Shown piece after piece: positions 1 to 12,973 of a DNA stretch of 64,000 bases. The number at the start of each line of letters is the position of its first letter. Position 1 is the stretch's first letter. The stretch lies in NCBI RefSeq assembly GCF_029439465.1, contig NZ_JAROAV010000010.1, positions 1 to 64,000 of the forward strand, given 5' to 3'. Under the pieces are notes generated by a model that saw nothing but the letters and a program-made list of their open reading frames with translations, was not told the DNA's origin and did not search any database. Origin of the DNA: Luteipulveratus flavus. GTDB taxonomy: Bacteria; Actinomycetota; Actinomycetes; Actinomycetales; Dermatophilaceae. Made by a program: the position numbers and the translations under genes.

Positions 1-120
1 ACCGAGGCTCCGGCCGCGGACGCCGCGACCACCGAGGCTCCGGCCACGGACGCCGCGACCACCGAGGCTCCGGCCGCGGACGCCGCGACCACCGAGGCTC
101 CGGCCGCGGACGACGCGTCG
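1..120 (+). repeat. Four tandem 30-bp in-frame repeats in rpsB tail
   Basis: Four back-to-back 30-bp units starting ACCGAGGCTCCGGCC. The third matches the first exactly, the second differs by one base, and the fourth has changes near its end. The period is a multiple of three, so unit gain or loss keeps the S2 frame. The array may extend left of the window. Confidence 0.9.
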
Positions 121-147
121 ACCGACACCCCGGCCGAGCAGGCCTGA
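1..147 (+). CDS. rpsB: 30S ribosomal protein S2, C-terminal tail (partial)
   Basis: Only the 3' end lies in the window. The frame reads four 10-residue units of the type TEAPAADAAT (small changes in units 2 and 4), then TDTPAEQA and a TGA stop. Ala/Glu/Pro-rich tails are common on actinobacterial S2, and S2 normally precedes tsf directly; the identification rests on that gene order, because no core S2 residues are visible. The tail is low-complexity and acidic, so probably disordered on the ribosome surface. Likely co-transcribed with tsf 46 bp downstream. Confidence 0.75.
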   Translation, partial: TEAPAADAATTEAPATDAATTEAPAADAATTEAPAADDASTDTPAEQA

Positions 148-193
148 CCACCCTTTCGCTGAACTCTCTTTCGAGAAGGAGCAACGCACACTC

Positions 194-1021
194 ATGGCGA
201 ACTACACCGCCGCTGACATCAAGGCGCTGCGCGAGCAGACCGGTGCCGGCATGCTCGACGTCAAGAAGGCACTCGACGAGGCCGACGGCGACCAGGCCAA
301 GGCCACCGAGATCCTGCGCGTCAAGGGTCTGAAGGGCGTCACCAAGCGCGAGGGCCGCGCGGCCTCCAACGGCCTGGTGGCCGGCAAGGTCGAGGACGGC
401 GTCGGCACCCTCGTCGAGATCAACTGCGAGACCGACTTCGTCGCCAAGGGCGAGAAGTTCGTCGAGCTGGCCGGTCGCGTCCTGGACCAGGCCGTCGCCG
501 TCAAGGCCACGGACGCGCAGGCTCTGCTCGCCAGCGAGCTGGACGGCAAGACCGTCCAGACCCTGCTGGACGAGGCCAACGCGACGATCGGCGAGAAGAT
601 CGAGGTCAAGCGCGTAGCCCGCCTGGAGGGCGACCACGTCGTCTCCTACATGCACAAGACCAGCCCCGACCTGCCCGCGCAGATCGGTGTGCTGGTGGCG
701 ACCAAGGGCGGCGACGAGGGCGTGGCCCGCGACATCGCGATGCACGTCGCGGCGTTCAGCCCGACCGTCCTGTCCCGTGACGAGGTCGACGCCGAGACGG
801 TCGAGAACGAGCGTCGCGTCGCCGAGGCCACCGCGAAGGAGGAGGGCAAGCCCGAGGCCGCCCTGCCGAAGATCGTCGAGGGCCGGGTGAACTCCTACTT
901 CAAGGACAACGTCCTGCTGGAGCAGCCGTTCGCCAAGGACACCAAGAAGACCGTGGCCAAGATCGCGGAGGAGGCCGGCGCGACGGTGACCGGCTTCGCC
1001 CGCTTCAAGGTCGGCGTCTGA
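194..1021 (+). CDS. tsf: Elongation factor Ts
   Basis: EF-Ts is the cytoplasmic nucleotide exchange factor that releases GDP from EF-Tu during translation elongation. The 275-residue product has the family's usual length. Its N-terminal UBA-like helix pair contains the hallmark [16 protein letters not shown], and the conserved [11 protein letters not shown] follows near residue 80. The ATG start has a strong AGAAGGAG ribosome binding site 12-19 nt upstream. It follows rpsB, as in most bacteria, and is separated from pyrH by a GC-rich hairpin. Confidence 0.97.
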   Translation: MANYTAADIKALREQTGAGMLDVKKALDEADGDQAKATEILRVKGLKGVTKREGRAASNGLVAGKVEDGVGTLVEINCETDFVAKGEKFVELAGRVLDQAVAVKATDAQALLASELDGKTVQTLLDEANATIGEKIEVKRVARLEGDHVVSYMHKTSPDLPAQIGVLVATKGGDEGVARDIAMHVAAFSPTVLSRDEVDAETVENERRVAEATAKEEGKPEAALPKIVEGRVNSYFKDNVLLEQPFAKDTKKTVAKIAEEAGATVTGFARFKVGV

Positions 1022-1031
1022 CACAGCACGT

Positions 1032-1064
1032 ACGCCGGTCGTCCCCTCGCGGGGCGGCCGGCGT
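1032..1064 (+). terminator. GC-rich hairpin after tsf
   Basis: ACGCCGGTCGTCCCC and GGGGCGGCCGGCGT form an imperfect stem around a TCGC loop just after the tsf stop. There is no T-tract, which is common for actinobacterial terminators. It may end or attenuate rpsB-tsf transcription before pyrH. Confidence 0.5.
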
Positions 1065-1169
1065 TCGCGTACCCGCCGGCGCAGGTTCACCCGTTCCGGC
1101 GGTTGCAGGTGTACCGGCCCGGATGTGGAAGACTGCCTCGACCCACACGCAGCACCGCTGGGAGGCGCC

Positions 1170-1901
1170 GTGACAGCAGTATCCGACCGCACGACGTACA
1201 CGAGAGTTCTGCTGAAGCTCTCCGGTGAGGTGTTCGGCGGTGGTCGCGTCGGGCTCGACCCCGACGTGGTGAAGAGCATCGCCCAGCAGGTCGGCGCGGC
1301 GGCACGGTCGGGCGTGCAGGTGGCGGTCGTCATCGGCGGGGGCAACTTCTTCCGCGGTGCCGAGCTGCAGACCAAGGGCATGGACCGCGTGCGCGCCGAC
1401 TACATGGGCATGCTCGGCATCGTCATGAACTGCCTGGCCCTGCAGGACTTCCTGGAGAAGGAGGGCGTGGACACCCGCGTGCAGACCGCCATCACCATGG
1501 GTCAGGTCGCCGAGCCGTACATCCCGCGCCGCGCGATCCGCCACATGGAGAAGGGCCGGGTCGTGATCTTCGGCGCCGGTATGGGCATGCCGTTCTTCTC
1601 CACCGACACGGTCGCGGTGCAGCGGGCGCTGGAGAGCCGCTGTGACGCGGTGCTGATGGCGAAGAGCGGTGTCGACGGTGTCTACACCGCCGACCCGAAG
1701 AAGGACCCGACGGCCACCCGTATCGATGAGCTGACCTACCAGGAGGCCCTGGAGCGGGAGCTGCGCGTCGTCGACCAGACGGCCTTCTCCCTGGCCGCCG
1801 AGAACAAGCTGCCGATGGTGGTGTTCTCGATGGAGCAGCAGGGTGCGATCACCAGCGCCCTGCGAGGTGAGAGGATCGGCACACTGGTCACACCGGCCTG
1901 A
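1170..1901 (+). CDS. pyrH: UMP kinase
   Basis: Bacterial UMP kinase phosphorylates UMP to UDP for pyrimidine nucleotide synthesis in the cytoplasm. The amino-acid-kinase fold shows as KLSGE near the N-terminus (phosphate loop), GGGNFFRG, the UMP-site region around [10 protein letters not shown], and [19 protein letters not shown] choose the GTG start preceded by GGGAGG, giving 243 residues, the family's usual size. A longer frame from an ATG 45 bp upstream would add 15 unconserved residues. It sits in the standard tsf-pyrH-frr order. Confidence 0.95.
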   Translation: MTAVSDRTTYTRVLLKLSGEVFGGGRVGLDPDVVKSIAQQVGAAARSGVQVAVVIGGGNFFRGAELQTKGMDRVRADYMGMLGIVMNCLALQDFLEKEGVDTRVQTAITMGQVAEPYIPRRAIRHMEKGRVVIFGAGMGMPFFSTDTVAVQRALESRCDAVLMAKSGVDGVYTADPKKDPTATRIDELTYQEALERELRVVDQTAFSLAAENKLPMVVFSMEQQGAITSALRGERIGTLVTPA

Positions 1902-1965
1902 GCGGCCGGCGAGACCACCGTAGGGGCCGACCGGCCCTCAGCCAGCGACGAGGAGTTCCACCACC

Positions 1966-2532
1966 ATGGACGGCAGTATCGACGACAGCCTGCTCGAGGC
2001 CGAGGAGAAGATGGAGAAGGCCGTCGAGGTCGCCAAGGAGGACTTCGCGGGCATCCGCACCGGCCGCGCCAACGCCGGCATGTTCAACAAGCTCACGGTC
2101 GACTACTACGGTGCGCCGACCCCGCTGCAGCAGCTGGCCTCGTTCCAGACGCCCGAGGCGCGCACGATCCTGGTGCAGCCGTTCGACAAGGGCTCGATGT
2201 CGGCCATCGAGAAGACGCTGCGCGAGTCGGACCTCGGGGTGAACCCCAGCAACGACGGCAACGTCATCCGCATCGTCCTGCCGCAGCTCACCGAGGAGCG
2301 GCGCCGCGACTACATCAAGCTGGCCCGCCACAAGGGCGAGGACGCCAAGGTCTCCATCCGCAACATCCGCCGTAAGGCGAAGGAGGAGATCGACCGCTTC
2401 GTCAAGGACGGCGACGTCGGCGAGGACGAGGGCGCGCGCGGTGAGAAGGAGCTGGAGTCCACCACCAAGAAGTACGTCGACCAGATCGACGGCCTCCTGA
2501 AGGGTAAGGAAGCCGAGCTGCTCGAGGTCTGA
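1966..2532 (+). CDS. frr: Ribosome recycling factor
   Basis: RRF works with EF-G to split post-termination ribosomes. The product has 188 residues, near the usual 185. It shows the family features [12 protein letters not shown] near residue 30, the hinge region with [19 protein letters not shown], and the C-terminal helix with [11 protein letters not shown]. The ATG start has AGGAG about 12 nt upstream. It lies 64 bp after pyrH and 22 bp before cdsA, consistent with one operon. Confidence 0.97.
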   Translation: MDGSIDDSLLEAEEKMEKAVEVAKEDFAGIRTGRANAGMFNKLTVDYYGAPTPLQQLASFQTPEARTILVQPFDKGSMSAIEKTLRESDLGVNPSNDGNVIRIVLPQLTEERRRDYIKLARHKGEDAKVSIRNIRRKAKEEIDRFVKDGDVGEDEGARGEKELESTTKKYVDQIDGLLKGKEAELLEV

Positions 2533-2554
2533 GGACCATCGGCACGGCCAGAAG

Positions 2555-3454
2555 ATGATGTCCACCGAAGCACCCGGACCGGCGTCGCGTCGCGAGGCTC
2601 GCGGCGCGAGCCTCGGCTCGACCCCGGTCGCGCCCAACCCGCCGCCGCGCGCAGGTCGCAACCTGCCGATGGCGATCGGGGTCGGCGTGCTGCTCGGCGC
2701 CCTGGTGCTCGCGTCGTTGGTGGTGCGCAAGGAGGCGTTCGTCGCGCTCGTGACGGCTGCCTCGGTGGTGGCGGCGATCGAGCTGCTGAACGGCTTGAGC
2801 AAGGCGAAGATCCATCCGCCGACGATCCCGACCCTCGCCGCGGCGGCGGTGCTGCCGGTTCTCGCGTACGTCTGGGGTCCGCGGGTGCTCGCGCCCGCGA
2901 TCGTCGTCGCGATCCTGGCCATCGTGATCTGGGGCGCGCTGTACGCCGACGGCCCCTCGGCGCTGCGGGACGTGGCCGGCGGCGTGATGGTGGTGCTCTA
3001 CGTCCCCGCGCTGGTGGGCTTCGCGATGATGCTGCTGCGGCCGGACGACGGCGTGGGCCGCATCATCACCTTCGTCGTGGTCACGATCGCCAGCGACATC
3101 GGTGGGTACGCCGTGGGTGCCGCCACCGGCAAGCACCCGATGGCCCCGTCGGTCAGCCCGAAGAAGTCCTGGGAGGGCTTCGCGGGCTCGGCGGTGTCCT
3201 GCATCGTCGCCGGCGCGCTCTGCGTGACCTTGATCCTGGACGGCGACTGGTGGGTCGGTGCACTGCTCGGCGCCCTGGTCGTGGTGGCGGCCACCGTCGG
3301 TGACCTGTGCGAGTCGATGATCAAGCGCGACCTCGGCATCAAGGACATGAGCAACCTGATCCCCGGGCACGGGGGGCTGATGGACCGGCTGGACTCCCTG
3401 CTGCTGGCCGTCCCCGTCGTCTGGGCCGTACTGACCCCGTGGGTGGCGTCATGA
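2555..3454 (+). CDS. cdsA: Phosphatidate cytidylyltransferase
   Basis: This integral membrane enzyme makes CDP-diacylglycerol from phosphatidic acid and CTP, the precursor of all phospholipids. The 299-residue protein has a Pro/Arg-rich cytoplasmic start, multiple hydrophobic segments from about residue 40, and the CDS family signature near the C-terminus: [11 protein letters not shown] followed by [13 protein letters not shown]. Two ATGs lie in tandem at the start and no strong ribosome binding site is visible, so either may be used. Its stop overlaps the rlmN start as ATGA, implying translational coupling. Confidence 0.93.
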   Translation: MMSTEAPGPASRREARGASLGSTPVAPNPPPRAGRNLPMAIGVGVLLGALVLASLVVRKEAFVALVTAASVVAAIELLNGLSKAKIHPPTIPTLAAAAVLPVLAYVWGPRVLAPAIVVAILAIVIWGALYADGPSALRDVAGGVMVVLYVPALVGFAMMLLRPDDGVGRIITFVVVTIASDIGGYAVGAATGKHPMAPSVSPKKSWEGFAGSAVSCIVAGALCVTLILDGDWWVGALLGALVVVAATVGDLCESMIKRDLGIKDMSNLIPGHGGLMDRLDSLLLAVPVVWAVLTPWVAS

Positions 3455-4614
3455 CCGATCTGCCCGACCCCGTACGCCGTCCGCAGCCCGGGCAGCTGAC
3501 CTTCGCCGCGCCCCGCCGCGGGAAGCCGCCGAAGCACCTGGCCGACCTCGACTCGGCCGAGCGCAAGGCCGCCGTCGAGGAGATGGGGCATCAGGGGTTC
3601 CGCGCCAAGCAGCTCTCGACGCACTACTTCGAGCGCCTGGTCGACGACCCGGACGCGATGACGGACCTGCCGAAGAACGCCCGTCAGGACCTCGTCTCGG
3701 GTCTGCTGCCGACGCTGCTCACGCCGGTCCGGGAGCTGCGAGCCGACGCCGGCGCCACCATCAAGCAGGTGTGGCGGCTGTTCGACGGCGCCCTGGTCGA
3801 GTCGGTGCTGATGCGCTACCCCGGTCGGGTCACGATGTGCATCTCCAGCCAGGCCGGCTGCGGGATGAACTGCCCGTTCTGCGCGACCGGGCAGGAGGGT
3901 CTGACTCGCAACCTGTCGACCGCCGAGATCGTCGAGCAGGTCGTCGCGGGTGCGCGGTCGTTGCGCCACGGCGACCTCGCCGGCGAGCGTGACGCGGAGG
4001 AGGTCGAGTCCCCGCTGCGCGTCTCGAACGTCGTCTTCATGGGCATGGGGGAGGCGCTGGCCAACTACCGGCAGGCGATCAACGCCATCCGCCGGCTGAC
4101 GGATCCCGCGCCGGACGGCCTCGGCATGTCCGCCCGTGGCATCACCATGTCGACGGTCGGCCTGGTCCCGGCGATCGACAAGCTGGCGGCGGAGGGCATC
4201 CCGGTGACCCTGGCCCTGTCGTTGCACGCACCGGACGACGAGCTGCGCAACGAGCTGGTGCCGATCAACACGCGGTGGACGGTCGACGAGGCGATCGACG
4301 CCGCGTACCGCTACTACCGCGCCACGGGCCGGCGGGTGTCGATCGAGTACGCCCTGATCAAGGACATCAACGACCACGGCTGGCGCGCGGACCTGCTCGG
4401 CCAGAAGCTGAACCAGCGGGGCAAGGGGTGGGTGCACGTCAACCCGATCCCGCTGAACCCGACCCCGGGCTCGAAGTGGACCGCCTCGCGACGCGGGGTC
4501 GAGCAGAACTTCGTCGAACGGCTTCGCGCGCACGGTATCCCGACGACGGTCCGCGACACCCGCGGCTCCGAGATCGACGGCGCCTGCGGCCAGCTCGCCG
4601 CGTCCACGGCTTGA
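3451..4614 (+). CDS. rlmN: 23S rRNA (adenine-2503-C2) methyltransferase, radical SAM
   Basis: RlmN methylates A2503 of 23S rRNA and A37 of some tRNAs by a radical SAM mechanism. The 387-residue protein carries the CX3CX2C cluster motif in [11 protein letters not shown] (near residue 130), the SAM-binding GMGEALAN, and near the C-terminus the CGQLA segment holding a conserved catalytic cysteine. The start is the ATG overlapping the cdsA stop. An in-frame extension upstream exists but only reads through cdsA in another frame. It ends the forward operon, with a reverse gene 26 bp beyond. Confidence 0.95.
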   Translation: MTDLPDPVRRPQPGQLTFAAPRRGKPPKHLADLDSAERKAAVEEMGHQGFRAKQLSTHYFERLVDDPDAMTDLPKNARQDLVSGLLPTLLTPVRELRADAGATIKQVWRLFDGALVESVLMRYPGRVTMCISSQAGCGMNCPFCATGQEGLTRNLSTAEIVEQVVAGARSLRHGDLAGERDAEEVESPLRVSNVVFMGMGEALANYRQAINAIRRLTDPAPDGLGMSARGITMSTVGLVPAIDKLAAEGIPVTLALSLHAPDDELRNELVPINTRWTVDEAIDAAYRYYRATGRRVSIEYALIKDINDHGWRADLLGQKLNQRGKGWVHVNPIPLNPTPGSKWTASRRGVEQNFVERLRAHGIPTTVRDTRGSEIDGACGQLAASTA

Positions 4615-4640
4615 GCCGCCCGCCGCGACGACGCCGGTGG

Positions 4641-5756
4641 TCAGCGAGCGCGGCTGACCTGTGCCGTCAGCAGCTCGGCCGCGTCGGTGACGGTGTCGAC
4701 CAGGTGCACGACCGGTTCCATCGCCCGACCGCGCGCCATGGCCTGCAGCGGCTGCCACACCGGCGTCGACCCCGTCCAGTGGTCGCGGCCGACGAGGACC
4801 AGCGGCGGTAGGCCGGCGTCCTCGGGGGCGTAGTACAGCCGGGTCACGATCTGGAAGATCTCCTGCACCGTCCCGGCCGCGCCCGGCAGCACGACGATGC
4901 CCGCGTCGCAGCGCGCCAGCAGGATGTCCTCCCGCAGGGCGTTGGAGAAGAACTTGGCGACGGCGTCGGCGAACAGGTTGGGCGGCTCGTGGCCGTAGAA
5001 CCAGGTGGGTACGCCCAGGCTGCGCGGCGTCGCCGCCGGCTCGGTGAGGCAGCTGTCGCGCACCTGAACGGCGGTCTCGGCCCACGCCTGCACCGACGGA
5101 CGGAACGACGGTACGGCGGCGAGCAGGTCCAGCGCCCGGTCGAGTGCGGCCGGGTCCGAGCAAGAGGCACCGAGGTTGGCGGCCTCCATCGCGCCGGGTC
5201 CGCCGCCCGTCGCGACCAGGAGCCCGGCGCCGGCTAGGGTGTGCCCGAGGTGGGCGGCGTCCGCGAAGGCGGGAGTACCGCGCTCCACCGCGTGCCCGCC
5301 CATCACGCCGACCGTGCGTCGCGCCACCAGCAGCTCGTCCAGCGCGTCGCTCATCGAGTGGTCGTGGATCGCGCGCAGCAGCGTCACGAACGCGTCGTGC
5401 CGCAGGCCGGGATCCTGCGCCCAGGCGTACGCCTGGGCGTCCGGGGTGGCGGCGTACCCGCCGTCGTGCAGACCCGCGTACAGCTCGGTCGGGGCGTACA
5501 GGCGCGAGCGGTACGGATCGACCGGCGCCGACGGAGCGCTCGGGAAGATGGTGGCTCCCTGCTCCCGCAGCGCGTGCTCCAGCTCCGGGGTGAGAACGCC
5601 GCCGAGCACGACGAGCCCGTGCGCGTCCCGGGCGAGCAGGCGGGCGCCGACCGGCCCGGTCAGGTCGAGGTCCTGCAGCCGTAGGCCGTGCAGCGGACGC
5701 CCCGCGCGGAGCACCTCCTCGAGCTGGTCCAGCGTCTCGATCTCCGTCGTGGGCAT
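4641..5756 (-). CDS. LOG-family Rossmann nucleotide-binding protein
   Basis: The protein belongs to the LOG (lysine-decarboxylase-like) Rossmann family, whose members hydrolyse nucleoside 5'-monophosphates to base and ribose phosphate. It has GGGPGAMEAAN and a variant of the signature PGGxGTxxE that reads PGAAGTVQE. At 371 residues it is much longer than plant-type LOG enzymes (about 200) and closer to the large class that includes E. coli PpnN. The ATG start gives MPTTEIETLDQ; the frame stays open upstream but lacks plausible coding. It stands alone, convergent with rlmN. Activity on a given nucleotide cannot be assigned. Confidence 0.75.
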   Translation of the reverse strand: MPTTEIETLDQLEEVLRAGRPLHGLRLQDLDLTGPVGARLLARDAHGLVVLGGVLTPELEHALREQGATIFPSAPSAPVDPYRSRLYAPTELYAGLHDGGYAATPDAQAYAWAQDPGLRHDAFVTLLRAIHDHSMSDALDELLVARRTVGVMGGHAVERGTPAFADAAHLGHTLAGAGLLVATGGGPGAMEAANLGASCSDPAALDRALDLLAAVPSFRPSVQAWAETAVQVRDSCLTEPAATPRSLGVPTWFYGHEPPNLFADAVAKFFSNALREDILLARCDAGIVVLPGAAGTVQEIFQIVTRLYYAPEDAGLPPLVLVGRDHWTGSTPVWQPLQAMARGRAMEPVVHLVDTVTDAAELLTAQVSRAR

Positions 5757-5914
5757 GGGTGCATCCTGCCGTCTCCGGGGCCCCGTCACGGTTCGATCAC
5801 ACGCTGAGACCGACCCCAACCCGGCGAACCGGCCGGGCGTCTGTGCGGGTGCCGGCGGCCACGCCGGTACCACTCGGGGACGCGGGCTCACGCCCGCAGG
5901 AGGAGCATCGATCC

Positions 5915-6346
5915 ATGAAGCGCACCATCCTGTCCATCGCCGCGGCCGGCCTCGTCGGCGTCGCCATGGTGTCCGGAGCCGACACGGGTTCGGCGTCCAC
6001 ACCGACGGATTCGGGTGCGAAGGTCGTCGTGAAGCCCACGGCATCCACCCCGTCGGCGGCCACGCGGGCGGCGATCGTCAAGGCCGTCGAGAAGAGTCCG
6101 CTGCTCGGCGAGGTACCGCCGACCGGCGTGGTGGTGAACCGGATCCGGGTCTCCTCGGTGGGCGGCTCCTGGGCCTCGGCGCTCGTCGCGCCCCGCAGCT
6201 CCGACGTCGACCCCGCGCAGGTCGTGCTGCACCACACCGCGAAGGGCTGGACGGTCAAGGACCTCGGCACCGACCAGGTCGGCTGCGGCATGACCACCGC
6301 CCGGGTCCGGTCCGACCTGCGGCTGTGGGGAGTCTGCGCCTCCTGA
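5915..6346 (+). CDS. Small secreted protein of unknown function
   Basis: I do not recognise a family. The 143-residue product begins MKRTILSIAAAGLVGVAMV, a Sec signal peptide probably cleaved after a GSAS-like site near residue 28. The mature part is short and ends with two cysteines (CGMTTARVRSDLRLWGVC) that could form a disulfide. The ATG start has a very strong AGGAGGAG 9 nt upstream. It sits alone between a reverse gene and an ATPase gene with its own promoter. Confidence 0.7.
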   Translation: MKRTILSIAAAGLVGVAMVSGADTGSASTPTDSGAKVVVKPTASTPSAATRAAIVKAVEKSPLLGEVPPTGVVVNRIRVSSVGGSWASALVAPRSSDVDPAQVVLHHTAKGWTVKDLGTDQVGCGMTTARVRSDLRLWGVCAS

Positions 6347-6363
6347 CTGTCCGGGCCCGGCTC

Positions 6364-6369
6364 TAGGTT
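6364..6369 (+). promoter_or_regulatory. -10 box TAGGTT of a probable leaderless transcript
   Basis: TAGGTT fits TANNNT and ends 6 nt before the ATG of the AAA ATPase gene, with no Shine-Dalgarno between; expected for transcription starting at the start codon. Confidence 0.55.
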
Positions 6370-6375
6370 GGGCGC

Positions 6376-7572
<1,197 letters not shown>

Positions 7573-7579
7573 CCGCTCC

Positions 7580-9523
<1,944 letters not shown>

Positions 9524-9531
9524 GACCCCGA

Positions 9532-9537
9532 AGCGTA
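9532..9537 (-). promoter_or_regulatory. -10 box TACGCT before the permease gene
   Basis: TACGCT on the minus strand ends 8 nt before the GTG start; candidate leaderless promoter. Confidence 0.4.
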
Positions 9538-9543
9538 GACGGT

Positions 9544-10944
9544 TCAGCGAACAGCGGGCGCAGCCGCCAGGGGGCCGAGCGCCGTACCCCACAGGCGGTC
9601 GGAGAGGGCGAACACCTCGGGCGCGAGCGGTGCGAGTCTCGGTCCGGGCGCCACGGCGCGTGGCGTGTAACGCACGAGCGCTCCCGTCAGGTGCGGTCCG
9701 AGCTGCAGCTCGCCGTCCGCAGCGTCCACGTCCCGGGTGAGGCGCAAGCCGTCCGGCGTCCTGCGGACCAGGACGGACGTGGTCCGTCCGGGCCGGACGT
9801 GGGTGCTCAGGGTGTAGACCGAGCCGTAGCGTGCAGCGTCCGCCGCCTGGACGACGGTCTGCTCCAGGTCGGACGCCGGGATGCCCGGGTCGACGCCGCG
9901 CAGGACGAGGTCGTGCAAGCGGTCCAGCGGCAGGTCGGGCAGGCCCTTGCCGATCGTGCTGATCCCGCCGGAGAAGCGCGGGTTCAGCTCGTGCGGTCGG
10001 AAGCCGTCGGCGGTGAGCACGCCGTCGATCCCGAACGCGCCGCGGTATCCGTGCCGCTCGGCGAGGACGGCGCCGGCGCGGCGGGCGACGTCGCGCATCG
10101 CCTCCCGGTCCGTGGGTGCGGGGTCCCATCCGGTGGAGATCCCGGCGTACACGAACTTGGCCGAGTCCGGACGACGCAGCACGATCAGCTCGACCGGTCG
10201 CAGCGCCGCCACCCCGTCCGGCAGGACGATGCCGTGGATGCTGCACGGCACGCCCTCCAGGAACGGCATGAGACGGGCGCACCGCGCGTACGAGGCGAGC
10301 TGCTCGTACGCGGTCGTCGCCGTGGCGTCGTCGCGCACCCAGAACACGCGGTCGGCGCCGCCGTTCATGCCGTCGGAGGCGTCGGCGGACCACACCGTGC
10401 CGTGCCCCTGGTCGAGCCGGGCCGCCGCGGCGCGCAGCGTGTCGCGCTCGACCGGGAGGACGATCTCCTCGACGTGCGGCACGCCCGCGGCGGACCACAG
10501 GTCGAGGCTGAGGGTCTTGTCCTCCAGCGCGGTGTACGCCGGTGGCCGACCGCCCAGGGTGTCTCGCCCCTGGTAGGTCTCCAGGGTCACCGGCAGCAGG
10601 CACAGCGCGAGCGCCGTGCAGTCGGGGTCGAAGGCAGCGAGGGCGTCGAGCGCCTCCTGCGGCGGAGCGGCGACGAACTGCTGCCACACCCGGATCTCGT
10701 CCGCGATCGAGCGGATCGGCGCGCCCGGGCAGACCACGCAGCGGACGTCGTCGCCGGCGGGCAGGTCGCCGGTTCCGGTCCCGAGGGCCAGGACGAGGAC
10801 GTCCGAGGCGCCGTTGCGGCGCAGCGCTTCGATGCGCCCGGTGGCTCCGGCCAGGACGCCGCAGACGATGACCACGCGACGCCCGGCGACGGCGCTCGCG
10901 GCGAGCTCCTGCAGGCGGTCGGTGATCTGCTCGGCGTCGGGCAT
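9544..10944 (-). CDS. ATP-grasp domain protein
   Basis: A 466-residue ATP-grasp enzyme, a superfamily that joins a carboxylate to an amine or thiol through an acyl phosphate. The N-terminal 130 residues form a pre-ATP-grasp Rossmann-like region, the central part includes [17 protein letters not shown], and the metal-binding end of the fold is clear in [11 protein letters not shown] and [12 protein letters not shown]. The C-terminal 130 residues are unassigned. The substrate is unknown; the amino acid permease just downstream suggests amino acid or peptide chemistry, which is inference. The ATG is chosen over a GTG three codons upstream because of a TACGGT box 7 nt before it. Confidence 0.75.
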   Translation of the reverse strand: MPDAEQITDRLQELAASAVAGRRVVIVCGVLAGATGRIEALRRNGASDVLVLALGTGTGDLPAGDDVRCVVCPGAPIRSIADEIRVWQQFVAAPPQEALDALAAFDPDCTALALCLLPVTLETYQGRDTLGGRPPAYTALEDKTLSLDLWSAAGVPHVEEIVLPVERDTLRAAAARLDQGHGTVWSADASDGMNGGADRVFWVRDDATATTAYEQLASYARCARLMPFLEGVPCSIHGIVLPDGVAALRPVELIVLRRPDSAKFVYAGISTGWDPAPTDREAMRDVARRAGAVLAERHGYRGAFGIDGVLTADGFRPHELNPRFSGGISTIGKGLPDLPLDRLHDLVLRGVDPGIPASDLEQTVVQAADAARYGSVYTLSTHVRPGRTTSVLVRRTPDGLRLTRDVDAADGELQLGPHLTGALVRYTPRAVAPGPRLAPLAPEVFALSDRLWGTALGPLAAAPAVR

Positions 10945-10951
10945 GGCGCAC

Positions 10952-10957
10952 ACCGTA
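10952..10957 (-). promoter_or_regulatory. -10 box TACGGT before the ATP-grasp gene
   Basis: Minus-strand TACGGT ends 7 nt before the ATG start with no Shine-Dalgarno between. Confidence 0.55.
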
Positions 10958-11004
10958 GCCGCGCGGCCGACCGGCGCCGGGGTGGACCGGCCGCGCGGCG
11001 CCGC

Positions 11005-11856
11005 CTACTTCTGCTCCGTCACCACGCCGGACGGCACCGGTGCGGCCGGAGCACCCTTCAGCTGCTGGTCGAACCACCCACCGAGCAGGTTCTGGCTGAC
11101 GGAGAGCTGCGTGGCGCGCGAGATCGTGCCGGAGTCGCAGCCGAGCCCGAAGTAGGACGTGGAGTCGGCGAACCCGCAGTGGTACCCGCCGGTGATCGAG
11201 GCCCACCGCGCGGGTGCGGGCTTGGCGTCGTACATGCGCCGGGTGGTGCTCGGCGCGACGACGCCGTCGACGGATCCGACGACGAAGAGGGCCGGTGCGG
11301 TGATGCCGGCGGAGGCGGTCGTGGCCGAGGGGTTCGTCTCGGCGGCGGCCAGCGTCGCGACCGTCTCGAGCTCGGGGTGCCGGTCGGCGGCGAGCAGTGC
11401 GGCGCCGCCACCCATCGAGTGGCCGGACACGGCGTCCAGCGTGGGGCTGGCGTTGGGCTGGGTGGAGCGCGCCCAGGTGACCGCGCCCCACAGGTCGTCG
11501 GCGAACCGCCCGTGCTTCGGGAAGAATCCGGTCTCGCTGTCGGGCGCCACGACGACATAGCCGCGGGCGGCGAGGGCCCTCACCGTGGAGTCGTACCGGC
11601 CGGCGCCCTGCAGGAACCCGTGGCCGAAGGCGATCACCGGGTACGCGCCCGGCGCGCTGCCGGTCGGCTGCGCGAGGCGCGCGTTGAAGGAGCGGTCACC
11701 GACGCGGACGCTGACGGTGCTGATCGTGACGGGCAGAACGGCGACGGAGGCGCTCGTCGCCGGTCGCGCCGGAGTGGGGGAGGCGGCGGCCGTTCCGGCC
11801 GGAGTGGCGACTGCGGCGAGGAGCGCGACGACGGTGGCGCGCGTGCGGAGGCTCAT
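11005..11856 (-). CDS. Secreted alpha/beta hydrolase (cutinase/chlorophyllase-like)
   Basis: The 283-residue protein starts with a signal peptide (hydrophobic stretch ending around TAAASP, residue 26). It has the oxyanion region VIAFGHGF, a nucleophile elbow GHSMGGG with catalytic Ser, an acid region near [10 protein letters not shown], and the catalytic His in GGYHCGF. Two cysteines near the C-terminus could form a disulfide. This pattern fits the secreted polyester/dienelactone-type hydrolases of actinobacteria. The natural ester substrate is unknown. A TAGCGT box 6 nt before the ATG supports the start. Confidence 0.8.
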   Translation of the reverse strand: MSLRTRATVVALLAAVATPAGTAAASPTPARPATSASVAVLPVTISTVSVRVGDRSFNARLAQPTGSAPGAYPVIAFGHGFLQGAGRYDSTVRALAARGYVVVAPDSETGFFPKHGRFADDLWGAVTWARSTQPNASPTLDAVSGHSMGGGAALLAADRHPELETVATLAAAETNPSATTASAGITAPALFVVGSVDGVVAPSTTRRMYDAKPAPARWASITGGYHCGFADSTSYFGLGCDSGTISRATQLSVSQNLLGGWFDQQLKGAPAAPVPSGVVTEQK

Positions 11857-11862
11857 GCGCTG

Positions 11863-11868
11863 ACGCTA
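11863..11868 (-). promoter_or_regulatory. -10 box TAGCGT before the secreted hydrolase
   Basis: Minus-strand TAGCGT ends 6 nt before the ATG start; leaderless arrangement. Confidence 0.55.
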
Positions 11869-11895
11869 GCGGCGGCCAGGGGCAGCGACCAGACC

Positions 11896-12966
11896 TCAGA
11901 CGCGCCCGTTCCTGGTCGGCAGGGCGCGGGTCAGCGCGGGCAACCTGCGCTCCAGGGCCAGCGGCAGCGAGCCGAACGCCGTCACCTGCACGGACTCACC
12001 GGCCTTCCGCGGCCGACGCCAGGTGCCGACCACCTGGCCGCGCTGCACGACCAGCGGTAGGAAGACGCCGTTGCCGCCCGGCACGACTCGCTCCAGGTCG
12101 TGCCCACCGAGCAGGGCGGACCGGTCGGTGTAACCGATGAGGATCTCGTCGAACGCAGGCAGCAGCATCGGCGCCGCCGTCGCGCGCCGGTGCTCGGCGT
12201 AGGCGTCCGGAAGGGCCGGGTCGAGGAGGTACTCCGTGCCGTCGATCGTCAATGACGCCAACACCTCTCGGACCTGCGGCAGCAGCGGCCGGACCTCGGA
12301 GACGAGCAGCTTGGTCCACCAGAGGAAGTCGCGCAGCGTCGCGGGGCCATGGCTGCGGAAGTAGCGGACCGCCCACTCGACGACTGCCTCCTCGCGTTCC
12401 AGCCGCCGCGGCTGCCGGATCCAGCGGTCGGTGCGGACGACCTCCTGCTGACCGCCGCGTACCGGACCCAGGCACACGACGTGCCGGTGGGCGAGCAGGC
12501 CGAGCAGGTGGACGCCACGCTGGCCCGTCGTGTCGACGCCGCCCTCCTCCCAGGCGGCCATCAGCTCCGCACGGGTCAGCCCGCAGCCGTCCAGTGCGGC
12601 CGTGGCGATCGACTCCGCGCGGCTCTGCACCGCCGGGGTGAGGCCGAGCTCTTCGTGCCGCCGCCTCGCCTGCCGCACCTGCCGCTCGCTGGTGAGCCCC
12701 AGCATCCAGCCGAGGTCGGGTGCGGCGACCAGGTGCAGCGTGCCGCGCATCGGCCACGAGCGGACCACCGTCCCGGCGTCGAGTGCCTCGTGCACCGGTG
12801 CGTACGACGACGCCCCGACCCGCAGCGCCACCGCCGTACGAGCAGCGCCGAGGTCCTGCGCCTGGGTGCAGCCCATCCAGGAGACGACATCGGCGACATG
12901 GGTCGCGGGCGGGACGAGACGTTGGGCGACGAGACGCATGCGGGCGACGTCGGCGAGGGTCGTCAT
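11896..12966 (-). CDS. Winged-helix DNA-binding domain protein (AlkZ/YcaQ-like, HTH_42)
   Basis: The 356-residue product begins LADVARMRLVAQRL and has WMGCTQAQDLGAARTAVALR and RSWPMRGTLHLVAAPDLGW. These segments are typical of the winged-helix family that includes the DNA glycosylases AlkZ and YcaQ (PF06224). The YcaQ QxQ catalytic motif corresponds to TQAQ here, so a glycosylase role is possible but not shown; many actinobacterial members are uncharacterised. It has its own TAGCGT leaderless box and is not in an obvious operon. Confidence 0.75.
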   Translation of the reverse strand: MTTLADVARMRLVAQRLVPPATHVADVVSWMGCTQAQDLGAARTAVALRVGASSYAPVHEALDAGTVVRSWPMRGTLHLVAAPDLGWMLGLTSERQVRQARRRHEELGLTPAVQSRAESIATAALDGCGLTRAELMAAWEEGGVDTTGQRGVHLLGLLAHRHVVCLGPVRGGQQEVVRTDRWIRQPRRLEREEAVVEWAVRYFRSHGPATLRDFLWWTKLLVSEVRPLLPQVREVLASLTIDGTEYLLDPALPDAYAEHRRATAAPMLLPAFDEILIGYTDRSALLGGHDLERVVPGGNGVFLPLVVQRGQVVGTWRRPRKAGESVQVTAFGSLPLALERRLPALTRALPTRNGRV

Positions 12967-12973
12967 GCGAGCG

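Noticed and set aside
2998-5163. Very long open frame on the minus strand over cdsA and rlmN
   Set aside because: It is opposite two clear conserved genes and its composition is the Arg/Ala/Gly-rich type produced by high GC; no domain is seen.
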